A DNA stretch of 32,487 bases, taken from positions 1-32,487 of the forward strand of contig CAZEGF010000031.1 in assembly GCA_964511965.1 (NCBI GenBank). The letters run 5' to 3'. Of this stretch, positions 1 through 7,033 are shown piece by piece. Source of the DNA: JAUSNA01 sp964511965 (GTDB taxonomy: Bacteria; Patescibacteriota; Microgenomatia; Levybacterales; GWA1-39-11). The stretch's first letter is position 1; each line of letters opens with the position of its first letter. Position numbers and translations under genes: made by a program. Under the pieces are notes generated by a model. That model was not told where the DNA came from. It worked only from the letters and a program-made list of their open reading frames with translations, and searched no databases.

Positions 1-302
1 ATAACAATTATGTACATGCCAATTACAAAGCACGACCCTTTTATAAGAAAAATTACAACAGAATAAACATTACTATAGCTGATCTGGAAATATGAATTAA
101 CAGCATCTATAATAATTCCAAGTGCAAGGAATAACACCCCGGTCCCAATAGTCTTAAACCCATGAGCAAGTATTCCTGACCCAAACTTCTTGGTAACCTG
201 GTACATGATAACGGCAGCTGCAATTGCAGCAAAAGCAGCAATAAAAGAGATACCGTTAACCACAATGGTCAAAAATTGTACACTATTAAATTCCATAGTC
301 AT
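1..302 (-). CDS. Membrane protein, N-terminal part only (cut by window edge)
   Basis: An open frame runs from ATG at 302 to the window edge (100 full codons, no stop); it is too short for an ORF list but clearly coding. A second ATG at 296 (codon 3) is an equally possible start. The product is strongly hydrophobic, with likely membrane segments at residues about 10-34, 50-68 and 79-100 and a short basic loop (VTKKFGSG) between the first two. I do not recognise the family. It is the third gene of a minus-strand series behind a response-regulator receiver (1069-1449) and a 202-residue protein (373-981), so it could be the membrane part of a sensor, but no signalling domain is visible in this fragment. 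No Shine-Dalgarno site precedes either ATG. Confidence 0.7.
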   Translation of the reverse strand, partial: MTMEFNSVQFLTIVVNGISFIAAFAAIAAAVIMYQVTKKFGSGILAHGFKTIGTGVLFLALGIIIDAVNSYFQISYSNVYSVVIFLIKGSCFVIGMYIIV

Positions 303-372
303 TCATTTTAGACACAAATCAAACTGAATGTAAACACTCTATTCCTTGCTACTTACTACTTGCTGCTTTCTA
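303..372. other. Short intergenic spacer with CTACT/TTGCT-type repeats
   Basis: The spacer between the two minus-strand genes contains degenerate short repeats (CTTGCTACTTACTACTTGCT at about 345-364, then TTTCTACTA). The next spacer (982-1068) has the same style, with many TAGT/ACTA units. No promoter or terminator can be defined in it. Confidence 0.35.
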
Positions 373-981
373 CTATACTTGAGGCTGTGGTGAGGTTGGG
401 GTTTCTGTACTCAATGGTGCCTTTGACAGCTCCTCAAGTGCTTTATTAAGATCTTTCATTTCTTCTGAGGAAAAATTTGTAGGCTCTTCAGGCGCTTTAT
501 CAGCTTTTGGAGGATCTGTATGAAGACTATCTAAATGCATGTCAGCCATTGATGGCGGTTCTTGTGGCTTTGCAGAAACTTCTGATGCAGGTATTGCTGT
601 TACATCAGCAGCAATGGGACTGTCTGTTGAAGGTGCAGGTGAAGCGGTTTGGGCAGTACTAACTGGTGAAGCTTCAGTTGAAGCCTGAACCCCTCCACCC
701 ATTGATGAAGCCATTGCCATCATTCCCGGGTAAGAAGTTAAAATTGATTCCATGGTTTTTTTGACTATCATGCCGGATAACTCGACAAATTGATTGATAA
801 GACCTTGAAGTAACTGTTGTGGATCCCCCTCTATTTTTTGAACATCACCATTTATATCAACCGTGATCCCGATTACATTTTTGACCTTAGCAAGAGTTAT
901 ATCAGGCCCCAAAACAAGCATTTGCTTCTTAATTAATTGGGAAAAAAGTGATTTGTAATCTGTATCTGAGGCAGGTTGCAT
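373..981 (-). CDS. Hypothetical protein, 202 aa, small N-terminal domain plus low-complexity tail
   Basis: I do not recognise this family with certainty. Residues 1-90 look like a compact folded domain, with a helix-rich beginning (LFSQLIKKQMLVLGP), a beta-like stretch (VIGITVDINGDV) and then a helical part. Residues from about 95 onward are rich in Pro, Ala, Ser, Thr, Glu and Asp with no predictable fold, and look like a flexible acidic linker. There is no signal peptide or membrane segment, so it is probably cytoplasmic. It lies between a CheY-like receiver gene upstream and a membrane protein gene downstream on the same strand, so a part in the same signalling pathway is plausible but inferred. 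The start is ATG at 981 with no Shine-Dalgarno site. Confidence 0.7.
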   Translation of the reverse strand: MQPASDTDYKSLFSQLIKKQMLVLGPDITLAKVKNVIGITVDINGDVQKIEGDPQQLLQGLINQFVELSGMIVKKTMESILTSYPGMMAMASSMGGGVQASTEASPVSTAQTASPAPSTDSPIAADVTAIPASEVSAKPQEPPSMADMHLDSLHTDPPKADKAPEEPTNFSSEEMKDLNKALEELSKAPLSTETPTSPQPQV

Positions 982-1068
982 ATTAGTTATTAGTGATTAG
1001 TAAATAGTGATTAGTCATTTTATTATATTTTAAATGCATTTTTCTAGTTACTAATTACTAGTTACTAG
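982..1068. repeat. TAGT-rich degenerate repeat spacer, imperfect inverted repeat
   Basis: The 87-base gap between the receiver gene and the 202-aa gene is made largely of short units. The left part (about 984-1015) repeats TTAGT/TAGTGAT and the right part (about 1042-1072) repeats CTAGTTACTAATTACTAGTT. The two halves are roughly complementary, so the spacer can fold into a long imperfect AT-rich hairpin. This is seen in the sequence; any function is unknown. Confidence 0.5.
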
Positions 1069-1449
1069 TTATTGTTTCCTGTTATCCAGTATTCCTTTAA
1101 CTTTCTTAAGTAAATCTTCATGTGAGATCTGATACTTCAAAATATAGTCAATTGCCCCGCGATTAAGCGCTTCTTTCACCAATTCGTCGTGTGAAAAATT
1201 AGTAAGCATAGCTACTGGTATACCTTTTGAGGCCTCGTCCTCCTTCAAATGTCTCAAAACATCGTTGCCACTCATGTCAGGCATCATTTGATCCAAAAGC
1301 ACAAGATCAAATGTATCGCTTTTGACTAAAGCAAGAGCTCCTTGACCGTTACTTGCAACTTTCACTTCATACCCTCCTTGCTTAAGAACCGTTTCAAAAA
1401 CAGTAGCTGTATCGAGCTCGTCATCTACTAATAGAATCTTAAGTGACAT
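1069..1449 (-). CDS. Stand-alone response regulator receiver (CheY-like)
   Basis: A single receiver domain of 126 residues, the usual length of CheY/Spo0F-type proteins, with no output domain. All conserved positions are visible: the acidic pair D9-D10 for Mg2+, the phospho-acceptor D53 in LVLLDQMMPDM, the switch residue T83 in AMLTNF and K105 in YILKYQ. It should take phosphate from a histidine kinase and signal through protein contacts. No kinase is in the window; the truncated membrane protein two genes downstream is a possible but unproven sensor. An inverted repeat ATTGTT-ATG-AACAAT (1450-1464) abuts the start codon and could be an operator. No Shine-Dalgarno site is present. Confidence 0.93.
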   Translation of the reverse strand: MSLKILLVDDELDTATVFETVLKQGGYEVKVASNGQGALALVKSDTFDLVLLDQMMPDMSGNDVLRHLKEDEASKGIPVAMLTNFSHDELVKEALNRGAIDYILKYQISHEDLLKKVKGILDNRKQ

Positions 1450-1583
1450 ATTGTTATGAACAATGAATGATGATCAATGGTTAATAAATTTTGTACTTAC
1501 CAAGAATTTAATCATTAGCTATTAATCATTTGCATTAGTTCTAGGCTACCAACTATCTCGTGAAAAATCAAGGGTGGAATAAT

Positions 1584-1612
1584 TTGCCTAATTAAGCATA
1601 CAGATATATAAT
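1584..1612 (+). promoter_or_regulatory. Predicted sigma70-type promoter of the Nudix-HAD unit
   Basis: A -35 box TTGCCT (1584-1589), a 17-base spacer and a perfect -10 box TATAAT (1607-1612) point to a transcription start near 1619, about 27 bases before ATG 1647. A perfect 14-base palindrome ATAATTGCAATTAT begins inside the -10 box (1608) and runs to 1621, over the predicted start point, where a repressor could act. The short leader has no Shine-Dalgarno match. Confidence 0.7.
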
Positions 1613-1646
1613 TGCAATTATCTTTTTTCCATGTTAGCCTAAAAAT

Positions 1647-3092
1647 ATGGAAGACAATATGCCTACCCCTGAAGCAGTCAAATCAAACCCTGAAGCATTC
1701 CACTCTCTCCAAAACCCTGATATGGATGCCGGTATTTTCAAAGCATATATTGCAGGGCCACAAGGGTTTGAGATCAAAACAAATGAATCATTATTTAGAA
1801 GAAGCCCATTTGATCTAAAAGGACCTCAAAATGACCGAATAAAAGTATCAACGGGGTTATCTTTTGAAGATAAAGATCTACTTGCCGATAGAATGTCAGA
1901 CCCAGTAGATGGAGAGCTCAAATTTACTAAGGGGCTTGATGCTCAACAGGTTCTAGAAAAATTAAGAACAGAGAAGCAAAAATCCCAGAGTGATCCCGAA
2001 AGAGTAAAAGCTTTGGAAGAAGAATTTGCCTCTGCTCAACACGCGTATATTGATAGAAATGCTCCAAAAGTAGCATTAAGGAACATTAGAAGAACTGTTA
2101 CTCCTCAGGGTGATCAATTAACATTTGATATAAAACCTGTCTCATTTCCGGTATCAAAGAATTTTGCAAAACCAGGAGCTTCACCAGAAAAACTTAATTT
2201 GGCAGAATCTGCAGCAACGGCTATGGTTTTAATAACCTCCGATAATAAAATACTCATTACTCATCGATCAATTAATAACGAGGTTTATCCAGACATGATT
2301 GGAACAAGCATAGCTGGTGCATTTGATGGAACTTTTGATCGGGATTCAAAACAGAAAGGTAAACTAAAACCGATAACTGAACAAGATGTGCTTAAAAATA
2401 TCAGAAAGGAAGCAAAAGAAGAACTAGGAATAGACGATCAACACTTAGGTGAAGCTGATATTACACTTGTCGGATTAGCTGAAGAAACCCAACCATATCT
2501 TCATCATGAATTTCTATATCTTGGAAAAACAAAATATACGAGCGCAGAAATAAGAAAAAATGCTTCAGAAACAGAAAGAGCTAGAAAAAATAATTTGAGT
2601 ATTCATGATATCGAAAGCAAGTTTGACTTTATTGATGCAACCCCTGAGGCAATTTTTACTCTTTTAACAAAAGTTGCATCGCCTATCCCAAAGACTCATC
2701 AGGCAAATCTAGCAGTTGTTGGATATAAATTAGCATACGCGCGGGATGGAAAACAATCTGCTGAAGAATGGAAGAAAAAAACAGAAGCAGGTATTATTGC
2801 AAATAATTTAGTCATAGATAATATTGTAGAAAAAGCATACTCAGCAAAACCGGACTTGCTTAAGAGCATTCCACAAAGATTTATAAAGAAAATTGATGAC
2901 GCTGTAAATAAGTTCAAAGAAGCAAATCCACAAGCCTCAGAATCTGAAATTGAAACCTATAGGCAAAAAAGAGTTTCATATCTTCCCAAAAGAGATCCTA
3001 AAGGATATTCATTTGAGCTTACCCCAGGGGAGCAAGGTCTTCCTGGCTATAATGAAGCAATGAAAGAATCTGGCTTAATTACCAAGGATTAA
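1647..3092 (+). CDS. Large Nudix-superfamily protein (481 aa)
   Basis: The middle third carries a recognisable Nudix region. A beta strand AMVLITSDNKILITHRS (about residues 192-208) leads to the Nudix-box core KEAKEELGI (254-262), which matches REUXEEXGU with Lys for Arg. The usual upstream Gly (in AGAFDG, about 223-228) is displaced by about 15 extra residues, so the box is split by an insertion. The acidic metal ligands E255, E258 and E259 are kept. Flanking regions of about 185 residues before and 200 after match nothing I recognise, and the protein is two to three times the size of a plain Nudix hydrolase. Hydrolysis of a nucleoside-diphosphate-linked substrate is the family expectation; an IPP-isomerase-like or sugar-nucleotide role is possible. 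It lies 12 bases before a HAD phosphatase gene and is probably co-transcribed with it. Confidence 0.75.
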   Translation: MEDNMPTPEAVKSNPEAFHSLQNPDMDAGIFKAYIAGPQGFEIKTNESLFRRSPFDLKGPQNDRIKVSTGLSFEDKDLLADRMSDPVDGELKFTKGLDAQQVLEKLRTEKQKSQSDPERVKALEEEFASAQHAYIDRNAPKVALRNIRRTVTPQGDQLTFDIKPVSFPVSKNFAKPGASPEKLNLAESAATAMVLITSDNKILITHRSINNEVYPDMIGTSIAGAFDGTFDRDSKQKGKLKPITEQDVLKNIRKEAKEELGIDDQHLGEADITLVGLAEETQPYLHHEFLYLGKTKYTSAEIRKNASETERARKNNLSIHDIESKFDFIDATPEAIFTLLTKVASPIPKTHQANLAVVGYKLAYARDGKQSAEEWKKKTEAGIIANNLVIDNIVEKAYSAKPDLLKSIPQRFIKKIDDAVNKFKEANPQASESEIETYRQKRVSYLPKRDPKGYSFELTPGEQGLPGYNEAMKESGLITKD

Positions 3093-3104
3093 ATCTAGAT
3101 AATC

Positions 3105-4064
3105 ATGACAGAAACGTTATTTCAAAAAGAAAACCCTACAACTCCAGAAGCTATCCAGACGATTCCTTTGGCTCTTCTTCTTGATGTAGACGGCGTGCTA
3201 ACTGATCCTACTTATAAGGAAGTACTACAGCCTGAGATTTTTAATCATTTGGAAAATCACATGCAAATTGGCAATGCAGTAACTCTAAATACTGGGCGCT
3301 CAAATGAATGGATGATAAAGCGCATAATTAAACCTCTCGGAGAAAAAGTTTCTAACAAATCAATACTCACCAACTTCTTTGCAGTTGGTGAAAAAGGACT
3401 CACTTGGATTTCATTTGATCCTTCAGGAAATCTTATTGAAGGATTTTTTGATCGAAACGGAGAGCTTGTTGAAGGTTTTGATAAGAGTGTATTCTTAGAT
3501 AAAGAGACCGTTGAACAATTCAATTTACTCGAAACTGAAACGAAAGAACTTGTAAAAAGACCTGATGTTGCTGAAACTACTTTTTTCGACTCCTCTAAAA
3601 AAGCAATGATATCAACTGAAATGCATGACAAATATCCAGATCATAAGAAATATGCTGACAATCAAATTCAGTTCACAGCAGAATTAAAAAGGCTTATTCA
3701 AAAGGCAGGACTTGAGGATGAATTTGATGTAGACCCAACCACGATTGCTACAGATATACAATTAACAAATGCCGGAAAACATTTAGGAGCAAAAAGGATA
3801 TTAGATTGGCTAGGTTCAAAAAACATAGCTCCTCAGCATTTTGTTGCTTTTGGAGATAGTGATTCAGATCTTGCTATGGCTGATGAATTAGCATCTCAAG
3901 GTAAATCAGTTGACTTTTTCTATGTAAAACCTGAAAAAGAATTAAGAGTTGTTAAAACTTTTCCAATAGAAATAAGTACTATGAGTTTTGGTGAAGGAAC
4001 AGTTGAAATGTTTCAAAAGTTAGAATCCAGAAAACCTTCATATAAACTTCCAACTTCAGCCTAA
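3105..4064 (+). CDS. HAD-superfamily hydrolase (Cof/SPP-like phosphatase)
   Basis: All HAD motifs are visible: motif I DVDGV with nucleophile D27 and acid/base D29, motif II T63 in LNTGR, a conserved Lys in NAGKHLGAKR (about 226), and motif IV GDSDSD (250-255). The 319-residue length and the cap inserted between motifs II and III resemble the C2-capped Cof/sucrose-phosphate-phosphatase/phosphomannomutase group. The substrate is probably a small phosphorylated sugar or nucleotide and cannot be read from the sequence. It starts 12 bases after the Nudix gene, so the two enzymes probably act together, for instance on the product released by the Nudix protein (inference). There is no signal peptide, so it should be cytosolic. 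Confidence 0.85.
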   Translation: MTETLFQKENPTTPEAIQTIPLALLLDVDGVLTDPTYKEVLQPEIFNHLENHMQIGNAVTLNTGRSNEWMIKRIIKPLGEKVSNKSILTNFFAVGEKGLTWISFDPSGNLIEGFFDRNGELVEGFDKSVFLDKETVEQFNLLETETKELVKRPDVAETTFFDSSKKAMISTEMHDKYPDHKKYADNQIQFTAELKRLIQKAGLEDEFDVDPTTIATDIQLTNAGKHLGAKRILDWLGSKNIAPQHFVAFGDSDSDLAMADELASQGKSVDFFYVKPEKELRVVKTFPIEISTMSFGEGTVEMFQKLESRKPSYKLPTSA

Positions 4065-4084
4065 TTTTAGTAATTAAAATCGGC
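4059..4084. terminator. Possible bidirectional terminator hairpin between convergent genes
   Basis: GCC (4059-4061) and ATTTTA (4064-4069) pair with TAAAAT (4075-4080) and GGC (4082-4084) around a 5-base loop, followed by a T-rich stretch on the plus strand. It lies between the stops of the HAD gene and the comEC-like gene. It is weak and AT-rich. Confidence 0.35.
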
Positions 4085-4085
4085 C

Positions 4086-4931
4086 TTATTTCTTAACCCA
4101 CCATTTTTGACCGTCGGATATTATCTCAACATCACCTTTGAGCGTATCCATGTAAGGGATTTTAAATTCCTTGAGTATTTTTAAAACCTCCGGGCTTGGA
4201 TGATGATAGCGGTTATGATACCCATATGATAAAACAGCATAGCGAGGCACGTTGTGCTGGAATGTGAACTCATCCAGACCCGTTTTTGAACCGTGATGAG
4301 GCGGCTTGAAAACATCAATATAGTTAATAAGAGGTATTATTGAATTGAGATATGTTGATGGAATGTCTCCAGTCGTGAGAGCTTGAAATTTTCCGTACTT
4401 AATCATCTGCACTAAAGAGTAATCATTAGTCTCTAGACTCTGTTGGTTGAGAAAACTACTTGTAGGCCAGTATGTTGTAAGAGCCACCCGATCTTTGGTC
4501 TTAAATCCATCACCAGTTATAACGTGGTGCTTTGTAATTTTTTTGTTTTGTAAAAGATCAATTAATTCTTTATAAACTTCAGTACCCTTTGGTGCATCAG
4601 AAGTACCAAAATAACCTACACTATAAGATTTTACAACTTCGATAAGTCCTGTTAGGTGGTCAGCATCCGGATGGGTCAAATACATGGCTTCTATGCTCCT
4701 GTCCCAAAGAGGTAAATGACGAGAAAGACAATCAGTCATGGAATTTTCATGAGGTCCACCGTCAATTATGATATCCAAACCCCTAGGGGTCCTTATCAAT
4801 AAGCCGTCTCCCTGCCCCACATTGCAAAAAATGAGATGAAAATTGTTGTCAGAGAACAGAGTTAAGTGATAAACCCCAAAAATGCTTAGAAATACTAATG
4901 ATAACAATCCAAATAATAAAATCCGCTTCAT
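4086..4931 (-). CDS. comEC: ComEC C-terminal part: metallo-beta-lactamase-fold domain, separate gene
   Basis: An N-terminal membrane anchor (residues about 4-22) is followed by a metallo-beta-lactamase fold of the ComEC/Rec2 type: IFCNVGQGDGLLI (34-46), IIIDGGP (54-60), the metal-binding THPDADHLTGL (86-96), a TTGDIP element and a late KPPHHGSKTG element. In most bacteria this domain is the C-terminus of ComEC. Here it is its own gene, whose ATG overlaps the TGA of the channel gene by 4 bases (4928-4931), so the two are translationally coupled. The family is proposed to process incoming DNA at the channel; the anchor would place the domain outside the membrane. It is probably one ancestral gene split in two, and both parts look intact. 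Confidence 0.88.
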   Translation of the reverse strand: MKRILLFGLLSLVFLSIFGVYHLTLFSDNNFHLIFCNVGQGDGLLIRTPRGLDIIIDGGPHENSMTDCLSRHLPLWDRSIEAMYLTHPDADHLTGLIEVVKSYSVGYFGTSDAPKGTEVYKELIDLLQNKKITKHHVITGDGFKTKDRVALTTYWPTSSFLNQQSLETNDYSLVQMIKYGKFQALTTGDIPSTYLNSIIPLINYIDVFKPPHHGSKTGLDEFTFQHNVPRYAVLSYGYHNRYHHPSPEVLKILKEFKIPYMDTLKGDVEIISDGQKWWVKK

Positions 4932-6145
4932 TTTTTTGAGTGTGCTCTTGGTTTGAGCTTAATAACTATTGCAAACAATATCAAATAATACCCAACAATT
5001 ACTGTTACAGGGATGCTATCTATACCGATTTGTAAGTTGACCTTAGCGAATAATTCTATAACTGATCTAAAGTACAGAAGAAATGGATAGCATAACAACA
5101 AGAAGGGCTTTGCAAGAAACGGTGTAAGAAGAGATAGAAGACCAGCAACTCCACCAAAGATCATAATAATTGGTATTGTCCAAAGAACCAAAATATTGAC
5201 AGGAAATGATAATAATGAATATGCACCAAAAGCCGAAAGCATCAATGGAAACGTGGCAATTTGAGCTGAAATTGTCGTTGTTATGTCGTCTTTAACGATG
5301 TTTAAAAACTTTGCTCGAATAAGAGTATCAAGAAGTGGCTTTACTGTCAGAATCCCAAAAGTCGAAAGAAATGAAAGTTGGAAAGACACGTCAATTATTT
5401 CTTCCGGTTGGACAAAAAGCATCCCCCACCCCGTCAAAAATAAGACGTAAATGCTACTGATTTGTCTACCAGTAAAAAGTGCAGTAAATGCCAAAATCGC
5501 CATAATACTTGCCCTTACAATTGGGGGATCAAAGCCGGTTAAAATGGCGTAAATCAACACTCCAACTGTCGTGAAAACTAATGCGATCTTTCTTTTCACG
5601 AATGAACTGAATATGATAAGTAGCATCGTTGCTGCGATACTTACATTCTGTCCTGAGGCTGCAATGACATGTAAAACGCCTGAATTCCTTAATTGCTCAT
5701 AATACTCTTTGTCTATTTTATCCCTTACCCCAAGGATCACTCCCAACAAAAGCCCCCCCTCTTTAGACGGAAGGGTTGATATAACAGCTCCCTCTACTTT
5801 TTGCCTTATTGATTTTGAAAAAGATAATAAATAATTCGTATTTTCGATCCTTGAAATTCTTGGATTTTCGACAACAAGAAGTCTTCCTTTATATGAATCT
5901 TTACTTTCGATTTTTCCTTCTACCAAAACTTTTTCTCCATAGTGATATGACGGATATAACGGTACAGTAATCATAATCCCATCAGAAAAAAAATATTGGG
6001 ACATGGAATTTTTCTTTGGCTCATGAACGAAGCTATAGGCCTTTTTATATATTTCGTTTTCGTGATAGATATGCCGCTCTTCTATCCAAAAAAACTCACG
6101 TGTGAGAAGCCCTAAAAGCAATACCCCAATAAATAAGTACTTCAT
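4928..6145 (-). CDS. comEC: ComEC N-terminal part: DNA-uptake channel (Competence domain)
   Basis: A 405-residue polytopic membrane protein. An N-terminal helix (about 2-18) is followed by an OB-like extracytoplasmic segment (VLVEGKIESKD...GRLLVVEN) and the Competence-domain hallmark GVLHVIAASGQNVSI near residue 155. Roughly eight more hydrophobic helices lead to the C-terminus. ComEC carries single-stranded DNA across the cytoplasmic membrane during natural transformation. The usual C-terminal metallo-beta-lactamase domain is missing but is supplied by the 4-base-overlapping next gene. The DNA receptor gene comEA lies just upstream on the same strand, separated by a 124-base palindromic element (6159-6282). 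The start is ATG at 6145. Confidence 0.9.
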   Translation of the reverse strand: MKYLFIGVLLLGLLTREFFWIEERHIYHENEIYKKAYSFVHEPKKNSMSQYFFSDGIMITVPLYPSYHYGEKVLVEGKIESKDSYKGRLLVVENPRISRIENTNYLLSFSKSIRQKVEGAVISTLPSKEGGLLLGVILGVRDKIDKEYYEQLRNSGVLHVIAASGQNVSIAATMLLIIFSSFVKRKIALVFTTVGVLIYAILTGFDPPIVRASIMAILAFTALFTGRQISSIYVLFLTGWGMLFVQPEEIIDVSFQLSFLSTFGILTVKPLLDTLIRAKFLNIVKDDITTTISAQIATFPLMLSAFGAYSLLSFPVNILVLWTIPIIMIFGGVAGLLSLLTPFLAKPFLLLCYPFLLYFRSVIELFAKVNLQIGIDSIPVTVIVGYYLILFAIVIKLKPRAHSKK

Positions 6146-6158
6146 AGTAATATTTCTA

Positions 6159-6282
6159 GAATTGGGTGGCTAGCGGGGGGAGGCCCTCTGGCGCCGCCAT
6201 GCAATGGCTAGTACCCTTGGGGTACACCCGCAGTGAAACGAGGATTGTCGGATGAGGGAGGAGCGACGACAGGACCCAATTC
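6159..6282. repeat. Long copy of a palindromic element with 9-bp perfect terminal inverted repeats
   Basis: GAATTGGGT (6159-6167) is matched perfectly by ACCCAATTC (6274-6282). The interior is much richer in GC than the surroundings and holds several small hairpins: TGGCGCCGCCA (6189-6199), CCAT-GCA-ATGG (6197-6207), and GTACCC-TTG-GGGTAC (6211-6225). The ends of the interior, GGCTAGCGGGG next to the left arm and GGGAGGAGCGACG(A)CAGGA next to the right arm, recur in the 45-bp copy inside leuS (7524-7568). The left core also recurs in the 29-bp copy at 9657-9685. There is no transposase, so it would be a non-autonomous or RNA-folding repeat. Confidence 0.75.
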
Positions 6283-6291
6283 CCTGTTGCC

Positions 6292-6303
6292 TGAACGTCA
6301 CTT
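6292..6303 (+). repeat. TGAACGTCACTT motif, copy 1
   Basis: This 12-base word occurs again at 10517-10528, in the spacer before the secreted-protein gene, where related TGAACGTC words form a hairpin. A 12-mer is unlikely to recur by chance in a window this size. Its function is unknown. Confidence 0.4.
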
Positions 6304-6327
6304 TCAAAAATAAAAATAAGCGACTTT

Positions 6328-6990
6328 TTACTCCGCTACGATCTTATCCTTCAACCCCTCAAATGTCTTTTGCCCCAAGACCTTCTTACTAACCAATTCT
6401 TCAATATTTCCATAAGGTCTTGCCGCAATAATTTTTTTGGCAATAACCGGTCCTACTTTAGGTAAGGAATCCAGTTGGCCTTCGGTAGCAGAATTTATAT
6501 TGATCAATCCGCTAATGTCCTCTGATGAACTAGCATCTGAAATAAAATTTACAGGTTCTGATTGAGCAGGTATATTAGTAGTCTGTATTTCACCTGTTGC
6601 TGGAATATAAATTTTGCCTCCATCAACTATTTTTTGAGCCTGATTGAGGTGCTTACTGATATATATGCGGTCTGCAGATGAAGACAATCCGCCAGCAGCG
6701 ATAAGAGCATCTTGAATTCGTGAACCTTCAGGCAACGAATACACTCCCGGGTGAAGCACTTTTCCCTCAACATCAACTGATATTTTTGCTGTTGTCTGTA
6801 CTCCTTTTACATCAGTAGTCTGATTGTTATTTGAGGTAAATTGTATATCTGAAGTTTGATTTTTTGAAGCTAAATACTGAAAAAAACCCAGAATCATAAG
6901 TAGGACCCCAAAAGAAATAAGCCCTATAAATAGGAGATTTTTCTTAACAAATTGAATAATAAATTCTTGGCGTGACGGTTTTTCCTCCAC
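6328..6990 (-). CDS. comEA: ComEA: DNA receptor with SLBB and helix-hairpin-helix domains
   Basis: A cytoplasmic tail is followed by one membrane helix (residues about 19-41), a Ser/Thr/Asn linker and an SLBB domain (about 70-128, DVEGKVLHPGVYSLPEGSRI onward). A C-terminal helix-hairpin-helix pair (about 160-218) includes ININSATEGQLDSLPKVGP and IAKKIIAARP. This is the standard ComEA plan: a membrane-tethered protein that binds double-stranded DNA and hands it to ComEC. The start is a GTG at 6990. No in-frame ATG exists before the middle of the membrane helix, and a good promoter sits just 5 bases upstream, so the mRNA is probably leaderless. The gene follows leuS by 43 bases and precedes the split comEC genes. 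Confidence 0.9.
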   Translation of the reverse strand: MEEKPSRQEFIIQFVKKNLLFIGLISFGVLLMILGFFQYLASKNQTSDIQFTSNNNQTTDVKGVQTTAKISVDVEGKVLHPGVYSLPEGSRIQDALIAAGGLSSSADRIYISKHLNQAQKIVDGGKIYIPATGEIQTTNIPAQSEPVNFISDASSSEDISGLININSATEGQLDSLPKVGPVIAKKIIAARPYGNIEELVSKKVLGQKTFEGLKDKIVAE

Positions 6991-6995
6991 TCCTT

Positions 6996-7025
6996 ATGAT
7001 ATGGTCGTTTGATTAAAGATTACAA
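6996..7025 (-). promoter_or_regulatory. Predicted promoter of comEA giving a leaderless GTG mRNA
   Basis: Reading the minus strand, TTGTAA (7025-7020), an 18-base spacer and TATCAT (7001-6996) are followed by five bases and then GTG at 6990. The expected start point falls on or next to the G of GTG. The promoter lies entirely in the 43-base gap after leuS, so comEA can be transcribed independently. Confidence 0.55.
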
Positions 7026-7033
7026 GAGGTGAA

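Noticed and set aside
1612..1818. 68-codon plus-strand frame overlapping the Nudix gene start
   Set aside because: It begins inside the predicted -10/start region and lies out of frame within a gene with clear domain content; its composition is not protein-like.
6159..6282. tRNA or T-box-like RNA in the GC-rich spacer
   Set aside because: No T-loop, anticodon arm or CCA-end arrangement on either strand; the perfect terminal inverted repeats and the copies elsewhere fit a repeat element better.
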